Assembly: GCA_012184525.1 (NCBI GenBank)
Contig: WOFQ01000025.1
Coordinates: forward strand, 1 to 64,000
DNA length: 64,000 bases
Direction of reading: 5' to 3'
Source of the DNA: Xenoacremonium recifei
Taxonomy: Eukaryota; Ascomycota; Sordariomycetes; Hypocreales; Nectriaceae
A program made the translations under genes and the position numbers. The notes under the pieces are model-generated. The model worked only from the letters and a program-made list of their open reading frames with translations. It was not told where the DNA came from and made no database searches. Below, in pieces: positions 47,467-58,197 of this stretch (its first letter is position 1; each line of letters opens with the position of its first letter).

Positions 47467-49154
47467 ATGTGGAATGCCACAGGCCCCGATTCGAATCGCA
47501 AAGCCCCTCCCGGCGTCGTCCCAAACTACCAGCACCCTAAAGATATATACTGGACTGCGAACGTGGCGTTGACGAGTGTTTGCCTAGTCATCATCACTTT
47601 CTTCTTCTTCGTAAGGGTATATGTCAAGCGTATTATTAGTAGGAAGACCGGTTCTGAGGATTGTACGTTGCCCCTTCTGCGGACTTGGGACACTAGAGAG
47701 AGTGGCCTCTGACAAAACTCCAGGGAACTGCATCGTCGCCTATGTATATTTCAAGCTCGATTGATTATTTGCCTTGAAAATAACTGATTTCAATAGATTT
47801 TCAATGTCTTCTATTTCTGCACAATCTTCATGAGTAAGTTTTCAAGCACTTGTCCAAGCTCTATCCTTTCGCTACTGACACTCACAGCCGCTCGATACGG
47901 AGCTGGCTACCGAGCTTGGGAAATTCGACTACCGGAGTATTACAATTGGCTCAAGGTAAGGAGGCCTGATTTAAACACTTTGGGACTTTTATACTGACTT
48001 GATCAAGTGGTTCTATGCCACCACTCTCGTGTAAGTTGCGAGAAATCGCTCTAAAATCTCCTTGCGATCGAAGTTGACGGGTATGCTACGAAAGATATAT
48101 CCCAGCCGCTTTCTTTACCAAGGTCACCATCCTCCTTCTCATGGCCCACGTCTTCGCAGTCGAGCATCGAGTATCGAAAGGAATCAAAATATTTATATGG
48201 GCGCTTCTCATTGCCTACATTCCTATAGAGCTGATACAAGTCTTCACATGTACTCCTATCAGAACGTACTGGGACCCTAACGTACGCAATGCGACCTGCC
48301 TAGACCAGCGCAAGGTGTTCTTCTCGAGACTCGCTCTCTCTATTCTCACGGACATGATCATTCTCCTGGTTCCCATACCTCTAACCTGGAAATTACGGAT
48401 GCCTCTTCGCAAGAAAATCAAAATTATTCTACTTCTCGGCGCTGGAGGTGTGGCCACCGCCTTGACGATATACCGCGCTTACAAGGTTTCCGGTTTCCTC
48501 AAAAGCGACGACATCACGCTGGACTACACTCCTATCTCCATGTTAACGTAAGAACCCTTGATCGCTTTCTTCGCGCAGTGCAGCTAACGACAGATACGAA
48601 GGGTCTTGGAGCTCACGATTGGGTTTGTTTGCGCGTGCCTCCCAGCAATGAATCTCCTGATCGATCACCGAATACGGAAATATCGTCGCCGCCGAGAGAT
48701 GCGCAGAAATCCACGCAAGCCTCATTTCCCCCACCCTCCCCTGAAGCGGCATTTCTGGTGGCTCAGCTCCTCAACTGAGCCAACCGGTCCTTCTCGCCCA
48801 TCGCAAGCCCACTTCAACTCGCCTCGAATGATTGACCTGGACGTGGAAGTAGCCCTGGAGACGGGGCAGGCTGTTAGAATCAGATCAGAGATGGAGGGTA
48901 GCTCTGAATCGTTGAGCTGCCGCCCTTTGGACCATAGACTCAACTCGGGTGACGGCCGACGAGAAGGCTGGTTATCACAGAGTCAATGTAATAGCGACGA
49001 CTGCAAGGACACTAAAATCATCATGGATATGGTCCAAAGCTCTCAGCGATGGGCTAATCAAGGGGATAAGGAGTCATGGTGTCCAGTCTGGGATGGGCCG
49101 CGGGATCCTTTAAGCAGTTCGAAGAGTTGGCAACCTAGCCTACGCAGATCATGA
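47467..49154 (+). CDS. Seven-helix rhodopsin-domain (PTH11-like) membrane protein
   Basis: Seven exons (47467..47662, 47724..47743, 47797..47833, 47888..47955, 48008..48030, 48095..48547, 48602..49154) give 449 residues with all phases closing. The fungal rhodopsin/PTH11-like domain is recognised by SEDWNCIVAY, GAGYRAWEIR, YIPAAFFTKVTILLLMAHVF, SILTDMIILLVPIPLTWKL, and VLELTIGFVCACLPAMN before a cytosolic tail of about 150 residues. The extracellular N terminus lacks the CFEM cysteine pattern of PTH11 itself. Such proteins are surface-sensing receptors or accompany metabolic clusters. Four consecutive exons are only 20, 37, 68 and 23 bases long, so automatic annotation may miss them. Its position beside the proline cluster may be coincidental. 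Confidence 0.8.
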
Positions 49155-49699
49155 CTCATGCAATTTTCAAATTTGAGAAAGTGTTACTCAGAAAGACATA
49201 TAGAGTAGTGAGCCAAACGGCTCGTATGACCATAGAAATAGACGATGTGGTTATGTCCTTGAGGGGTAGTTTCATCAGTTCGAAAGACATTCACAGAAGT
49301 CTCGAGGATTAGTCGATTTATTGTTCATTGCAAGCGTCTGCAAAGACAACTCATGTCTATTTTGCCGTGATGTTCAGGCATGTTTTCCAATATTGTGGAC
49401 TATCCATAACTGCCTCCAGTTACAGCCAACCCATGTATAGGTGTTTAGACTCCGCACTGATCTTCATACTTGAACTTAAGAAATCCTCATCATAATATTC
49501 ACATGGAAATAAGAAAAGAGAAGTGGAACATGAAGATAGCCAGGTTCATGCGCAACAATTCCTGGGCTGTACGAACACGTGATTTGTTTCCCTTGGAGTA
49601 TTCTTAGTCTAGACTCCAGAGAGCGGTTTTCACACGTGACCCAGATCCTTCGATAAGACCCTCATCTCGTCTTGTCGCCTTTTATTTGTCATTATACCG
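49155..49699. promoter_or_regulatory. Promoter of the proline-cluster regulator
   Basis: This AT-rich spacer lies before the Zn2Cys6 gene. No CGG-N9-CCG inverted motif is seen here by eye, so strong autoregulation through that motif is not indicated. Confidence 0.45.
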
Positions 49700-52265
49700 A
49701 TGAAGATTGAGCCAATGAACCCGCAACGAAGAGGACAGCGAGTAAGCAACGCGTAAGAGTCTATTGATGATTGCTACTGAGGCGTCAATGAGAATGTCTC
49801 TTGGCTGACACTTTTGCTTATTGTAGCTGTCGAGGGTGTAGGCGGAGGAAGATCCGATGTTCTGGGTCATGCCCCTGCGATAACTGCACACGGCGAAACG
49901 ACGAGTGCCAGTTTGATGACGAAGGGCGGAAAGTAGTTGTATCTCAAAGGTAAGAGTTCCTAACTCTCGCTCTGCAATCTCTATCGCCCAAAGATACTTA
50001 ACTTTTTTCATTTCTTAGATATCTCAGAAGCCTTCAGCAAGCAGTCCGCGGGCAGCATGCTGAGCGAAGAGCTGAAAAAACTCAGGAGGGCACTGAGGCA
50101 AGAAGCGTCTCCGATGCGCATAACTCTCCTGAGCGGATGCTCGAGGAACAAGGCAACATAATCGCGAGTCGAACCGGGAGACTCCAGACACCAGTCTCAG
50201 ATGAACGCTCCCGTAATTCTACGGAGCCCTCCAACCCACTAGCCGCTACTGGCTCATCTTATGTTGCTGATGGCGAAGGCTGGTTGCGTAAGTGCATTTG
50301 TCTTTTGGAGGGTGTCTCACCTCGGCACTGACAAAGGTGAACTAGGATGGCTCGGCGAATCTTCGACGTGGTCCTTCAGCCACAAAACGCTGATGCTTGT
50401 TCGTGACAACCTTGAAGGCCAAGGCCTACCACTCCCTGATATCCCTTTGAATGAAGAAAGCCGAGCGTATTCTTTGAGCTGGGGTTGCTTGGGATTCGAG
50501 GATTCTGCAAGCTTTGGGAATCTCCCTTCTAAAGATCACGCTATCTACCTACTAAACGGTATCGTGTTTCACATTGGCCCATTGTACCATCTTTACGATG
50601 AGACAAAGTTTATGGATCTTTTCCATGCATTTTACGCATCTCCAATTGAGGTTGGGAGCAGAAACAAGATTTGGTATTGCCAGTTCTTGACTCTTCTGGC
50701 GCTCGCAAAGGCACTTAGTCTTCAGCCCACCAGAGGGAATTCTATTCTTCCAGGCACAGACTTATTTCTGAGGGCTGTAAAGATGTTACCGGATCCATCC
50801 TATCTCATATCTGACTGTCTAACTTCGATAGAAACTCTCTGCACTATAGCTCTCTATCTGCAATGCGCTGATCAGCGAAACTCGGCCTACATCTACGTGA
50901 GTCTAAATAGCATTAGGCGTCCGACCGTGCATCTTTACCGCCAAATTTGGATTGATATTGACAGGCTGCTATCAGATTGGTCAAGCGTTGCGGATAGCCA
51001 CAACCTTTGGCCTACATAGAGATCGATCCACGCACGATTGGGGTTCTGATGTAGCCGAACGAGCCAAGCGAGCCTGGTGGACGGTCTACGTGCTGGATCG
51101 AACGTTCTCGTCCTCTATGGGTGTTCCAATCTCCATCCAGGACTTTGATATAACGACTACAATGCCCCAGAGAGATGGTCCCAGAGACAGCATGGCCCTT
51201 TTCATCCATGTTAAACTCTCCAACTTGATATCCGACGTTATCAACAGTACGTTCCCTAGCAAAGAATAATGTCCGACTCCGGTTGGTAACTAATTTCTCT
51301 TCTAGAGGTCTACGGTGCCGAAGGCCGACTGAGAAGCAGCTTTTTACCATGCGTACACAAGGTACTAGAGGGGATTGCCTCTATAGCTGGTGATTTGAAC
51401 GGCTGCTTTCCCTTGTCAGACGACATGTCCGAAGGCACTATTTCCCGCCTCGCCGCTCATCTCCATCTTTTCTATCACCAGGTGCGTGAATAATCCAGAT
51501 CCGAAAAATAACAAATTCTGACAACTTAGATTATCCTCCAAACAATGTATCCATTAATCCTGTACCTCTTCCAGTCAAAGCTTCAATCAGAGGGAAGTAA
51601 CGTGACACGGTCGCGCGAGTTCTCCGAAACGACATCTGCTCTACTTCGTACCTGTGGCGAATCCTGTAAAAGAATCGTTGGAGTGCTTGCCTTACTCCAG
51701 CAACAGAACATATTAGGTGAGGATATTTCGGCTCAATGCATCAGTTGAGGACCATTCGGCTAATTCAATATATTCTCTATCAGGTGGTGCGCTACCCTTT
51801 GACCTTGAGAGGGCATTCTCATCGGGATTTGTTCTTGTCATGCTAGCCTTCATCTACCCAGATGACACGGGCTACCGTGATCTCTATTTTCAGTCCTGCC
51901 AGCTTCTTGATGAACTCATCAACCGTGGTTGCAGGCTTGCACTCTTGCGGAAGGGAGAGGTTGAGCAACTCTACGACATGATCCAGCTGTGGAATACGCA
52001 TTCTGGATGGCAAGGATCTAATTCTCTGAGTAGAACTAACGAAAGCAATCTGGAACCGCGAACGAGCTTCCAGGAGCTTGAAGGACCAAGCATAATGCAA
52101 CCTATGGATTTTGGTGACGGGACACTGTTTGATTTGTCGCCGGGGCCGATACTATCCCTGGCTCAGATGCTAGACACTCAGGAAATTGGCCTACATGACG
52201 ATGTTTCATTGACGACGAATTGGATGTGGCAGGATACAGCCGGGGGCGGTGAGCACCTGGGCTGA
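49700..52265 (+). CDS. Zn2Cys6 transcription factor, candidate regulator of the proline cluster
   Basis: Eight exons (49700..49752, 49827..49949, 50019..50287, 50346..50896, 50976..51246, 51306..51481, 51530..51716, 51784..52265) give 703 residues with every junction in phase. The zinc cluster uses Cys19, 22, 29, 35, 38 and 45 with RRRKIRC between; an extra Cys33 lies in the loop. A Gln/Arg-rich helix after the cluster (YLRSLQQAVRGQHAERRAEK) is the likely dimerisation element. The fungal regulatory domain spans about 160-480, with IGQALRIATTFGLHRDRS and RAKRAWWTVYVLDRTFSS. The C terminus is acidic. It converges on the proline dehydrogenase gene. Dimeric family members bind inverted CGG triplets, matching the CGG-N9-CCG sites in the neighbouring promoters. 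Identity with Put3/PrnA is not shown. Confidence 0.88.
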
Positions 52266-52617
52266 AAGGGACTTTTAGCTTGATGATGCTTTCTGCAATA
52301 TAACTATCCAGAAATCAATGGCCTCCTGGATGAGTCTAAATACCCTCCGTCATGTTTACTCTTGCAAGGGCTACCCACTAAGTGTGCCTAATGATAAGCT
52401 ACGTATAGCTAAAATGAAGAAAACCGTGAGAATAAAAGAAGAAGAAAACGGACTATTACTGATTCACAGCGATAACCCCTATGGGTTGGCATAAGCCTAG
52501 CTCCCTGTGGGATCAGCGTCTTTATGTTGTGCGTATCACACGCAAGTGTTTCAGTAAAAATACCACCATTTAAACTCCCGGGGCTTTTCAAGCAGAATAA
52601 AGTTCCTATCTATTTTA
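52266..52617. other. Convergent intergenic region
   Basis: AT-rich spacer between the regulator stop and the proline dehydrogenase stop. Nothing coding is seen. Confidence 0.5.
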
Positions 52618-54473
52618 TCATGCGAATGGCAAAATCCGTCTTCTAATCTCATTACCTAGACGGATTCTCTCGGCTCTTGCGCCGCCACGGTCCTCAAGGA
52701 TAGCTTTATTCTCGATAGCCCGCCGAGCCAGGAAAGGCAAGCATTCTTTCAGATCTCCGTAACTCATCGACTTTTCCATCTGGTATTAGCAATCTTTGGC
52801 ATTTCATGTCGTTATGTCTTTGTGACTTACCTTTACCACGATCGGAAACCCGCTCTCGGTAGTAATGGAGCCTGTTATCTTGTTGGTGAGATCGTCTTTC
52901 ATTCCTATAAGCTGGGTCAGGTTCATAGATCATCATTCCAACCGCTACAAGATGGGCTTACCGTAAAGTTGGGCCAAACAAATACTGCCTGCAACCTCAT
53001 CCGACAAAACTAACATGTTGTCGGTACTTCTGCGCTTGGCAAAGCCGTGTTGCTTGAGTAACTTTAGACTGAGGTCAATGCTGAAAGAATTGTGCGTCGC
53101 AAAGATGGCGCCAATGTTGGATTGGCCAATGCTTTCAATCTGATCGGCAACAACAGAAAGCGTCTTCTCAATGCCATGGTTGAAACTTGCGTCCGTCTGC
53201 TCCTTGGTCGGCCATACGGGACCTAGGCCCTCTCTTCCTTTCCAGTTGGCTGCTTCTGATATTATATATGCGCCTCTGATCTGCTTGAAGAGAAGCTTGT
53301 AGCCTTTCTCCTGGGCTCGTCGGATCTGTTGATCCAGAAGCTGAGGATACCGCCTAAGATATGCCTGGAAAGAAGCAATACAGGTGGCTGGCCCTCCGTC
53401 AAGCCGGTTGTATTCTTGCATGAGCTCATCAGTCAGACAGTCAATTACAGGCTGGTACCAAGTTTGCTCGGCATCGATCACCACACGAACGTTGCTCTCA
53501 CGCGCCTTTTTGACAATAGTCTCGACGGTGTTTCGCAAATTGACCAATTGCTGGCGATCGCTGGCTGTGGTGCCATTCAGGGCGGACTCCCAATCACCAT
53601 CGTGAGGCAGCCCGGGATATGGGACATCTTTGTCCAGACCCTTCTCAGCTCTGGCTTTCAAAATGGCATTCGAACCATGGTAAAGAGCCTTCGGACGTGA
53701 CAGAAGACCGGTGATTTTGATGCGGACCCAAGAGCGATTGTCTCCGCTGAAGGCAGCTGTATTTGGGCAGAATTGCTTGCCTAAATCGCCCTGTGCTTTG
53801 ATCGACTCAAGAACAAGCTGAACCTGGCGCTCAATCAACTTCGGATCTTTACTTGACCCATCCAATTCTGCTTCGATATTGTATCCTAATAAAGTGCCAA
53901 TGTTTTCGTTACGAAGCGCCTTGATCTTGGGGATACAATCGGCCGTTGTCTCCCCTCCTAGAAATTGGTTGAAAAATATCCGCATCACTAAGAAATGGGC
54001 GATTGATGAAACGATAGGGATCCTATCGACTATTCTGTAGAGACCTTCACTCCAGTCAACCCAAGTGGGAGAGGAACAGAACGCAAAGGCTCTTTTTTCC
54101 AGATTACCGTCAGCTTCCACATAGCTCACGCTTCTAAAGACTGATAGAGTACTGACACCCAGCCCGTCACGAGCTTGTTGAGGGGAACTTTGGACAAGGC
54201 CTTGACATCACGGTGGTCCTCAGGACTATTCCGAAAAGCTGTTCCCGACACCAAAAGGCCAGTGATAACTAGACTTGTCCCTCCAAGAGCATATAGGGCC
54301 TTCTTGTTCCTGAATAGAGCCAGGCTTTCCGTCGTACTCGCCGATTTCGAGGCCAACGATGATGAGAATCTGGCAAGGATTGTACGTCGTGGATAGATCG
54401 GGCGTACAGGAGGAGCTGTGTACGTTATTCTTCCGAAGGGAAGATACCCTCGTTGCCTCGTTGCTTGCCACAT
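52618..54473 (-). CDS. PUT1: Mitochondrial proline dehydrogenase
   Basis: Four exons (54157..54473, 52962..54091, 52831..52904, 52618..52770) give about 557 residues. The flavoenzyme oxidises proline to P5C and passes electrons to the respiratory chain. The N terminus is a basic, Ser-rich, acid-poor mitochondrial presequence (about 1-45), followed by a hydrophobic helix near 60-80. The PRODH barrel shows FNQFLGGET, VVIDAEQTWYQP, FKQIRGAY, FATHNS and QLYGM, the last formed exactly by a splice. Three junctions are partly ambiguous: the first donor (GTCAGT at 54156 preferred over a 38-base alternative), the second acceptor, and the last acceptor, where ATGGAAAAG may be included. Its start faces RidA across a shared promoter. 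A hydroxyproline substrate cannot be excluded. Confidence 0.88.
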
Positions 54474-54681
54474 GTTGGACCGGTTAAAGAGGTTCGAAGG
54501 AAAAATGAAAAGAATGATATTCTCGTCAAATGAGAAGAAAGAGGGAGCAATCAAGTAAACAGTGAAATGGAATCACCGAGGGAGAATTCCCTGTACTTTC
54601 TCCGATCTCTAATTTTCGGAGACTTCGACAGGTGACACACCTAGGACTTGACGAATCTGTAATTGCGGACGGATCGTGACT

Positions 54682-54698
54682 CCGGCCGTTCTGTCCGG
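54682..54698. promoter_or_regulatory. CGG-N9-CCG operator candidate 1
   Basis: CCGGCCGTTCTGTCCGG: CCGG triplet pair inverted with a 9-base spacer, symmetric to the fourth base. It fits a site for a dimeric Zn2Cys6 protein. Confidence 0.55.
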
Positions 54699-54707
54699 CG
54701 CCAATAT

Positions 54708-54723
54708 CCGGATAGCCACTCCG
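54708..54723. promoter_or_regulatory. CGG-N9-CCG operator candidate 2
   Basis: CCGGATAGCCACTCCG has the same inverted triplets and 9-base spacing. It matches candidate 3 at 14 of 16 positions including the spacer. Confidence 0.6.
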
Positions 54724-54779
54724 CCCTGGCTTACACTTCTAATCAACGGATACTCAGCCCATCCTTGGCAGACCCATAA

Positions 54780-54795
54780 CCGGGTAGCCATTCCG
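54780..54795. promoter_or_regulatory. CGG-N9-CCG operator candidate 3
   Basis: CCGGGTAGCCATTCCG lies about 50 bases upstream of the TATAAA that precedes the RidA gene. It is a near copy of candidate 2. Confidence 0.6.
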
Positions 54796-54847
54796 TGCTT
54801 CTTCTCGTCTTTGGGTCCGCGTCTTGCATGCGCCATTTGGCTATCAG

Positions 54848-54853
54848 TATAAA
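54848..54853 (+). promoter_or_regulatory. TATA box of the RidA gene
   Basis: TATAAA lies 137 bases before the RidA ATG, downstream of the three operator candidates. Confidence 0.45.
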
Positions 54854-54989
54854 GCAACCTTACCAGCTTACAATTGCACCCCCCGGTCCCTCTTTCGGTG
54901 CAAGCTAGCAGCACATTAAAGCGCCTTACGACCTTGGCTCACCTCCTTATCACTCAATCCACCTCTTCGACTATTCACATATTCGAACA

Positions 54990-55370
54990 ATGAAGACAGT
55001 CTGCCCTGAACGCGCGCCTCGCACCATTGGACCCTACGTCCATGCTGCCGTCCATAATGGCTTCTGCTTCACCACGGCTTGCATCCCCCTGGACCCGGCA
55101 ACAATGAAGATTGTCGATGGCCCAGCGGAGAACCAGTTGCGCCGGATTTTCGACAACCTTAAGATCATCCTCGAAGAGGCCGGCACTTCTCTGGACCGAA
55201 TTATCAAGCAGAACGTTTACTTAACTGACTTTGATCAATTCGAGGCTTTCAACAAGGTGTCTGCTGAGTACCTGGGAGACCTTAAGCCCGCCCGAACAAC
55301 CATGAAAGTGATGGAGTTGCCTAAGAATGCCCCAATGGGATTAGATGTCGTTGCCGCTATGCCTGAGTAA
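54990..55370 (+). CDS. RidA/YjgF/UK114 family enamine/imine deaminase
   Basis: A single exon of 126 residues, the usual length of the family. It carries the expected core: IGPYVHAAVHNGFCFTTACIPLD, the NLKIILEEAG..LDRIIKQNVYLTD helix-strand unit, and PARTTMKV with the Arg that binds the substrate carboxylate, ending VVAAMPE. RidA proteins form trimers and hydrolyse reactive enamines and imines released by PLP enzymes or amino-acid oxidases. Start choice is clear, with the preceding leader CT-rich. It is divergent from proline dehydrogenase and shares its promoter, so its likely job is to deal with an imine-type intermediate of the same pathway; P5C-related cyclic imines are an attractive but unproven target. 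Confidence 0.92.
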   Translation: MKTVCPERAPRTIGPYVHAAVHNGFCFTTACIPLDPATMKIVDGPAENQLRRIFDNLKIILEEAGTSLDRIIKQNVYLTDFDQFEAFNKVSAEYLGDLKPARTTMKVMELPKNAPMGLDVVAAMPE

Positions 55371-56280
55371 GGTGAAAGGAAGAAAGAAGGGGAACAGAGA
55401 AATATAAAGCTTCAATTAGGCGCAAAAGCTTTGCTCAGACAATTCCTACATGGCTGCCGTCCTATAATAATTGCGATAAAATAATGTGTGAGAATGTGGT
55501 TCAACGTAATACTAGCACGATTGAGCTTCCTGACTAACATCCTGCTTATACCTATGAAGAGAACCCTTTTTATCTTTGAATCCAATGTCACAAATAGCCC
55601 GATAACAGTTTGTTCATAAGAACTTAGCCCCAAGGTTCTAGAAGCGATGGTCCGAGATTCTTGCCAGGGCCAGATATTTTCACAAGTAAATTACGAATGA
55701 AGTGTAAAGTCACCGATACGGCACCATTCAAATATTTTAAGCCGTTGAGATCAAGATGCGCAATCTAACATGAGTACAAGGTTCACTAGATGTTTGTTTG
55801 AGCCCCTGACTTTAACCGTTACGTATCAATTCTTCAAACTTATCTCTGACCGAAACCGGAGAGTGAGATAACGACCGGATGTTAGAGCATGATATGAAGG
55901 AAAGCGAGATAGCCGGATAAGTGCGGCTTAGTTTAGCAGGTAAAATAGGCTGGAATCCTAATGAGAGAGTGACCCCGGGTGTCGTTCCCGTGGCCGGGTC
56001 GGTTTACCGCGGTACCACACTAAGACCGGTTTAAAACGATACCCCTGTCTTTCAGCGCTGGACATCGCCTGGCGACGTGATAAGGCAATGGATGCAATGT
56101 ACTACAAGAAGAAAACCAGAGGTCTATGGTATTTATCTTGAAGTAGACTCGATCCCGTCTCATGATCCATTTAAGGAGTCTAGAGAATCTACCTCCTCTG
56201 CTCTTCAACCCCTCTCAACTTTTTTATCGTTATTGATACGACAAACTAAAGTACCTTATTATTTGCCTCTTGTTACGAAC
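55371..56280. promoter_or_regulatory. Promoter of the permease gene
   Basis: AT-rich on the left. Toward the permease it holds one CCGG-N9-CCG motif and three HGATAR sites (55866-55871, 55907-55912, 56078-56083), as expected of a nitrogen-regulated transporter. No gene is seen. Confidence 0.5.
55994..56009. promoter_or_regulatory. CGG-N9-CCG operator candidate 4
   Basis: CCGGGTCGGTTTACCG lies 272 bases before the permease ATG, with the same inverted triplets and 9-base spacer as the three sites in the neighbouring divergent promoter. Confidence 0.5.
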
Positions 56281-58197
56281 ATGAGTACCGCAAAAGTGGA
56301 TGCTGAGTCGGTTGTCGACCACGCTGGGATGTCAGAGGTCCGCGGCAGCACCGAGCTAGAATCCGACGCCGCGATAGAGATACAAGATGGCCTCAAACGG
56401 GGGTTCAAAGTTCGCCATGTGAACATGTTTGCCATTGCCGGCTCCATCGGCACCGGTCTTATCATTGGGAGCGGCTCAGCTTTAGCATCTGGAGGCCCAG
56501 GGAGCATTCTTATTGCCTACTGTATAATGGGCGCATGCGTCTACACTGTGATGACGGCGTTTTCTGAGATGGCAATATTTGCGCCCATGAACAAGGGCTT
56601 CAGCGGTTATGCAACTAGATGTGTTGACCCGGCTCTAGGGTACGATCATGATTCTGTTACCTTTGCAGCATACCTCCGAAGAGTACTGACTGGTTCTGTG
56701 ATATTAGATTTGCGACGGGCTGGAACTATTTCTTCAAATACTGCGTACTCTTAGCCAACAACCTTACAGCCACGGGACTCATTATTCAATATTGGCGAAA
56801 AGATATCAATGTCGGCGTTTGGATTGCTGTTTTTGGTGTCTTCGTCATAGCCCTTAACGTAGGCCATCCAGCCATTTATGGCCCATTTATGGGGTCTTGC
56901 CACTAACTGGGTACAGTTTCTACCAGTGAAATACTTTGGTGAGGCCGAATTTGTCATGGCTATCATCAAGATTCTTGTGCTAGTCGGTCTTATTCTATGC
57001 TGTTTCATCATTTCCATGGGCGGATCGCCTACGGGAGACCGCATCGGCTTTCGTTACTGGAACGACCCAGGTGCTTTCGCTTCTTACTTAGAAACAGGGA
57101 GTCTGGGTAGATTCCTTGGATTTTGGGCTTGCATATTGCAGGCAGCCTTCATGTTCATGGGTTGTGAAGTGGTTGGAATCACTTACGGCGAAGCTAAGAA
57201 TCCCCGACGAGCAATTCCTCGTGCCGTCCAGCAAACCATCTTGCGAATTGCCATATTCTACATTGGAGGAGTCATTGTTCTTGGGATGACAGTGCCGTAT
57301 ACTAATGGTGTCCTCCTCTCAGCCAGCACAGAGAAAACTAGCGCTGGTAGGTGTTTTTCTCATTCACGGGGTGAATCGGGCTAACGCACTTAGCCGCTTC
57401 TCCTTTTGTTGTTGCTCTCAAACTCGCTGGTGTCAAGACTCTCCCGGGAATCGTCAACGCGTGATTCCTAATGTTTACTGTTAGTTTTGCAAATTCAGGT
57501 ATGGCATCTCCTCATCTCTACCACGTCCTCATTCGAATAAGCCAACCACCATCCTACCCTCCTCCAACGTTGAGAGACTCTAAGACCGTCCATAGACATC
57601 TACATCGCATCTCGAACTCTCTATGGCCTAGCCCGAGATCAACAGGCGCCTAGCATCTTTGCAAAGACAAACCAATCTGGTGTGCCTATCTATGCTGTGA
57701 TGGCTTCATCAATCTTTATCTGCTTGGCATTTCTCAACGTTTCAACCTCATCATCCACTGTTTTTGGCTACTTCGTCTCCCTTTCGACCGTCCTTGGTCT
57801 TATCAACTGGATCAACATCATGGTTACGTACATATATTTTCAACGAGGCATCAAGGCTCAGGGCATCGGTCACGCAGGACTTCCTTGGAAAGGGCCTTTG
57901 CAACCTTACTGTATCTATGTCACCTTCTTTTTAACGGCTTTGGTCATTATTTTCAGCGGCTACACTGCGTTCATTGACGGTTTCAAGGTCGCCAAGTTTA
58001 TTACGTCCTACTTAGGCATCGTTCTTTATATCATGAACATCACCTTCTTCAAGCTCTGGAAGCGGACCCGGCGCGTTGCAGCCAAGGATATGGATCTGGC
58101 AACGGGGCGTCGTATGTATGACGAAGATGATGTAAATGTGGAAAAGCCAAAGAGAAGTGTCTCCCAACGTCTTTTCGGCTTTCTTTGGGGCAGCTGA
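56281..58197 (+). pseudogene. Proline-permease-like amino acid transporter with in-frame TGA
   Basis: Five exons (56281..56639, 56708..56858, 56917..57346, 57394..57498, 57596..58197) would encode 548 residues of a YAT/APC-family permease close to fungal proline permeases (PrnB/Put4). FAIAGSIGTGLIIGSG, GGPGSILIAY, FATGWNYFFKY and GFRYWNDPGAF are typical, and twelve helices are visible. Codon 337 is TGA (57462-57464), within helix sequence that continues in frame (FLMFTVSFANS, then DIYIASRTLYGLA after the next intron). The family usually has Cys or another small residue at that place. The gene is otherwise intact, so the change is recent, a base error, or bypassed by readthrough. Splicing of the 24-base GTGATT..TTAG segment would also remove the stop but is too short to be likely. 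Confidence 0.72.
57462..57464 (+). other. In-frame stop codon inside the permease
   Basis: TGA after GTC-AAC-GCG, followed by TTC-CTA-ATG in the same frame. It truncates the protein to 336 residues, losing roughly the last four or five helices. Confidence 0.8.

Larger units (their letters stand above)
54474..54989. promoter_or_regulatory. Divergent promoter of proline dehydrogenase and RidA genes
   Basis: This 516-base spacer holds three CCGG-N9-CCG motifs, a TATAAA at 54848-54853 and two HGATAR nitrogen-regulator-type sites on the minus strand (54841-54846 and 54948-54953). The arrangement suggests joint control of both genes by a pathway regulator and nitrogen status. Confidence 0.6.

Noticed and set aside
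47485..47505. GATTCGAATC resembling a tRNA T-loop
   Set aside because: A palindrome within the receptor-like coding exon; no cloverleaf arms can be folded around it. No tRNA or rRNA gene was found in the window.
57461..57484. 24-base GT..AG segment as an intron in the permease
   Set aside because: It keeps frame and removes the stop, but is far shorter than functional fungal introns; kept only as an alternative to test.
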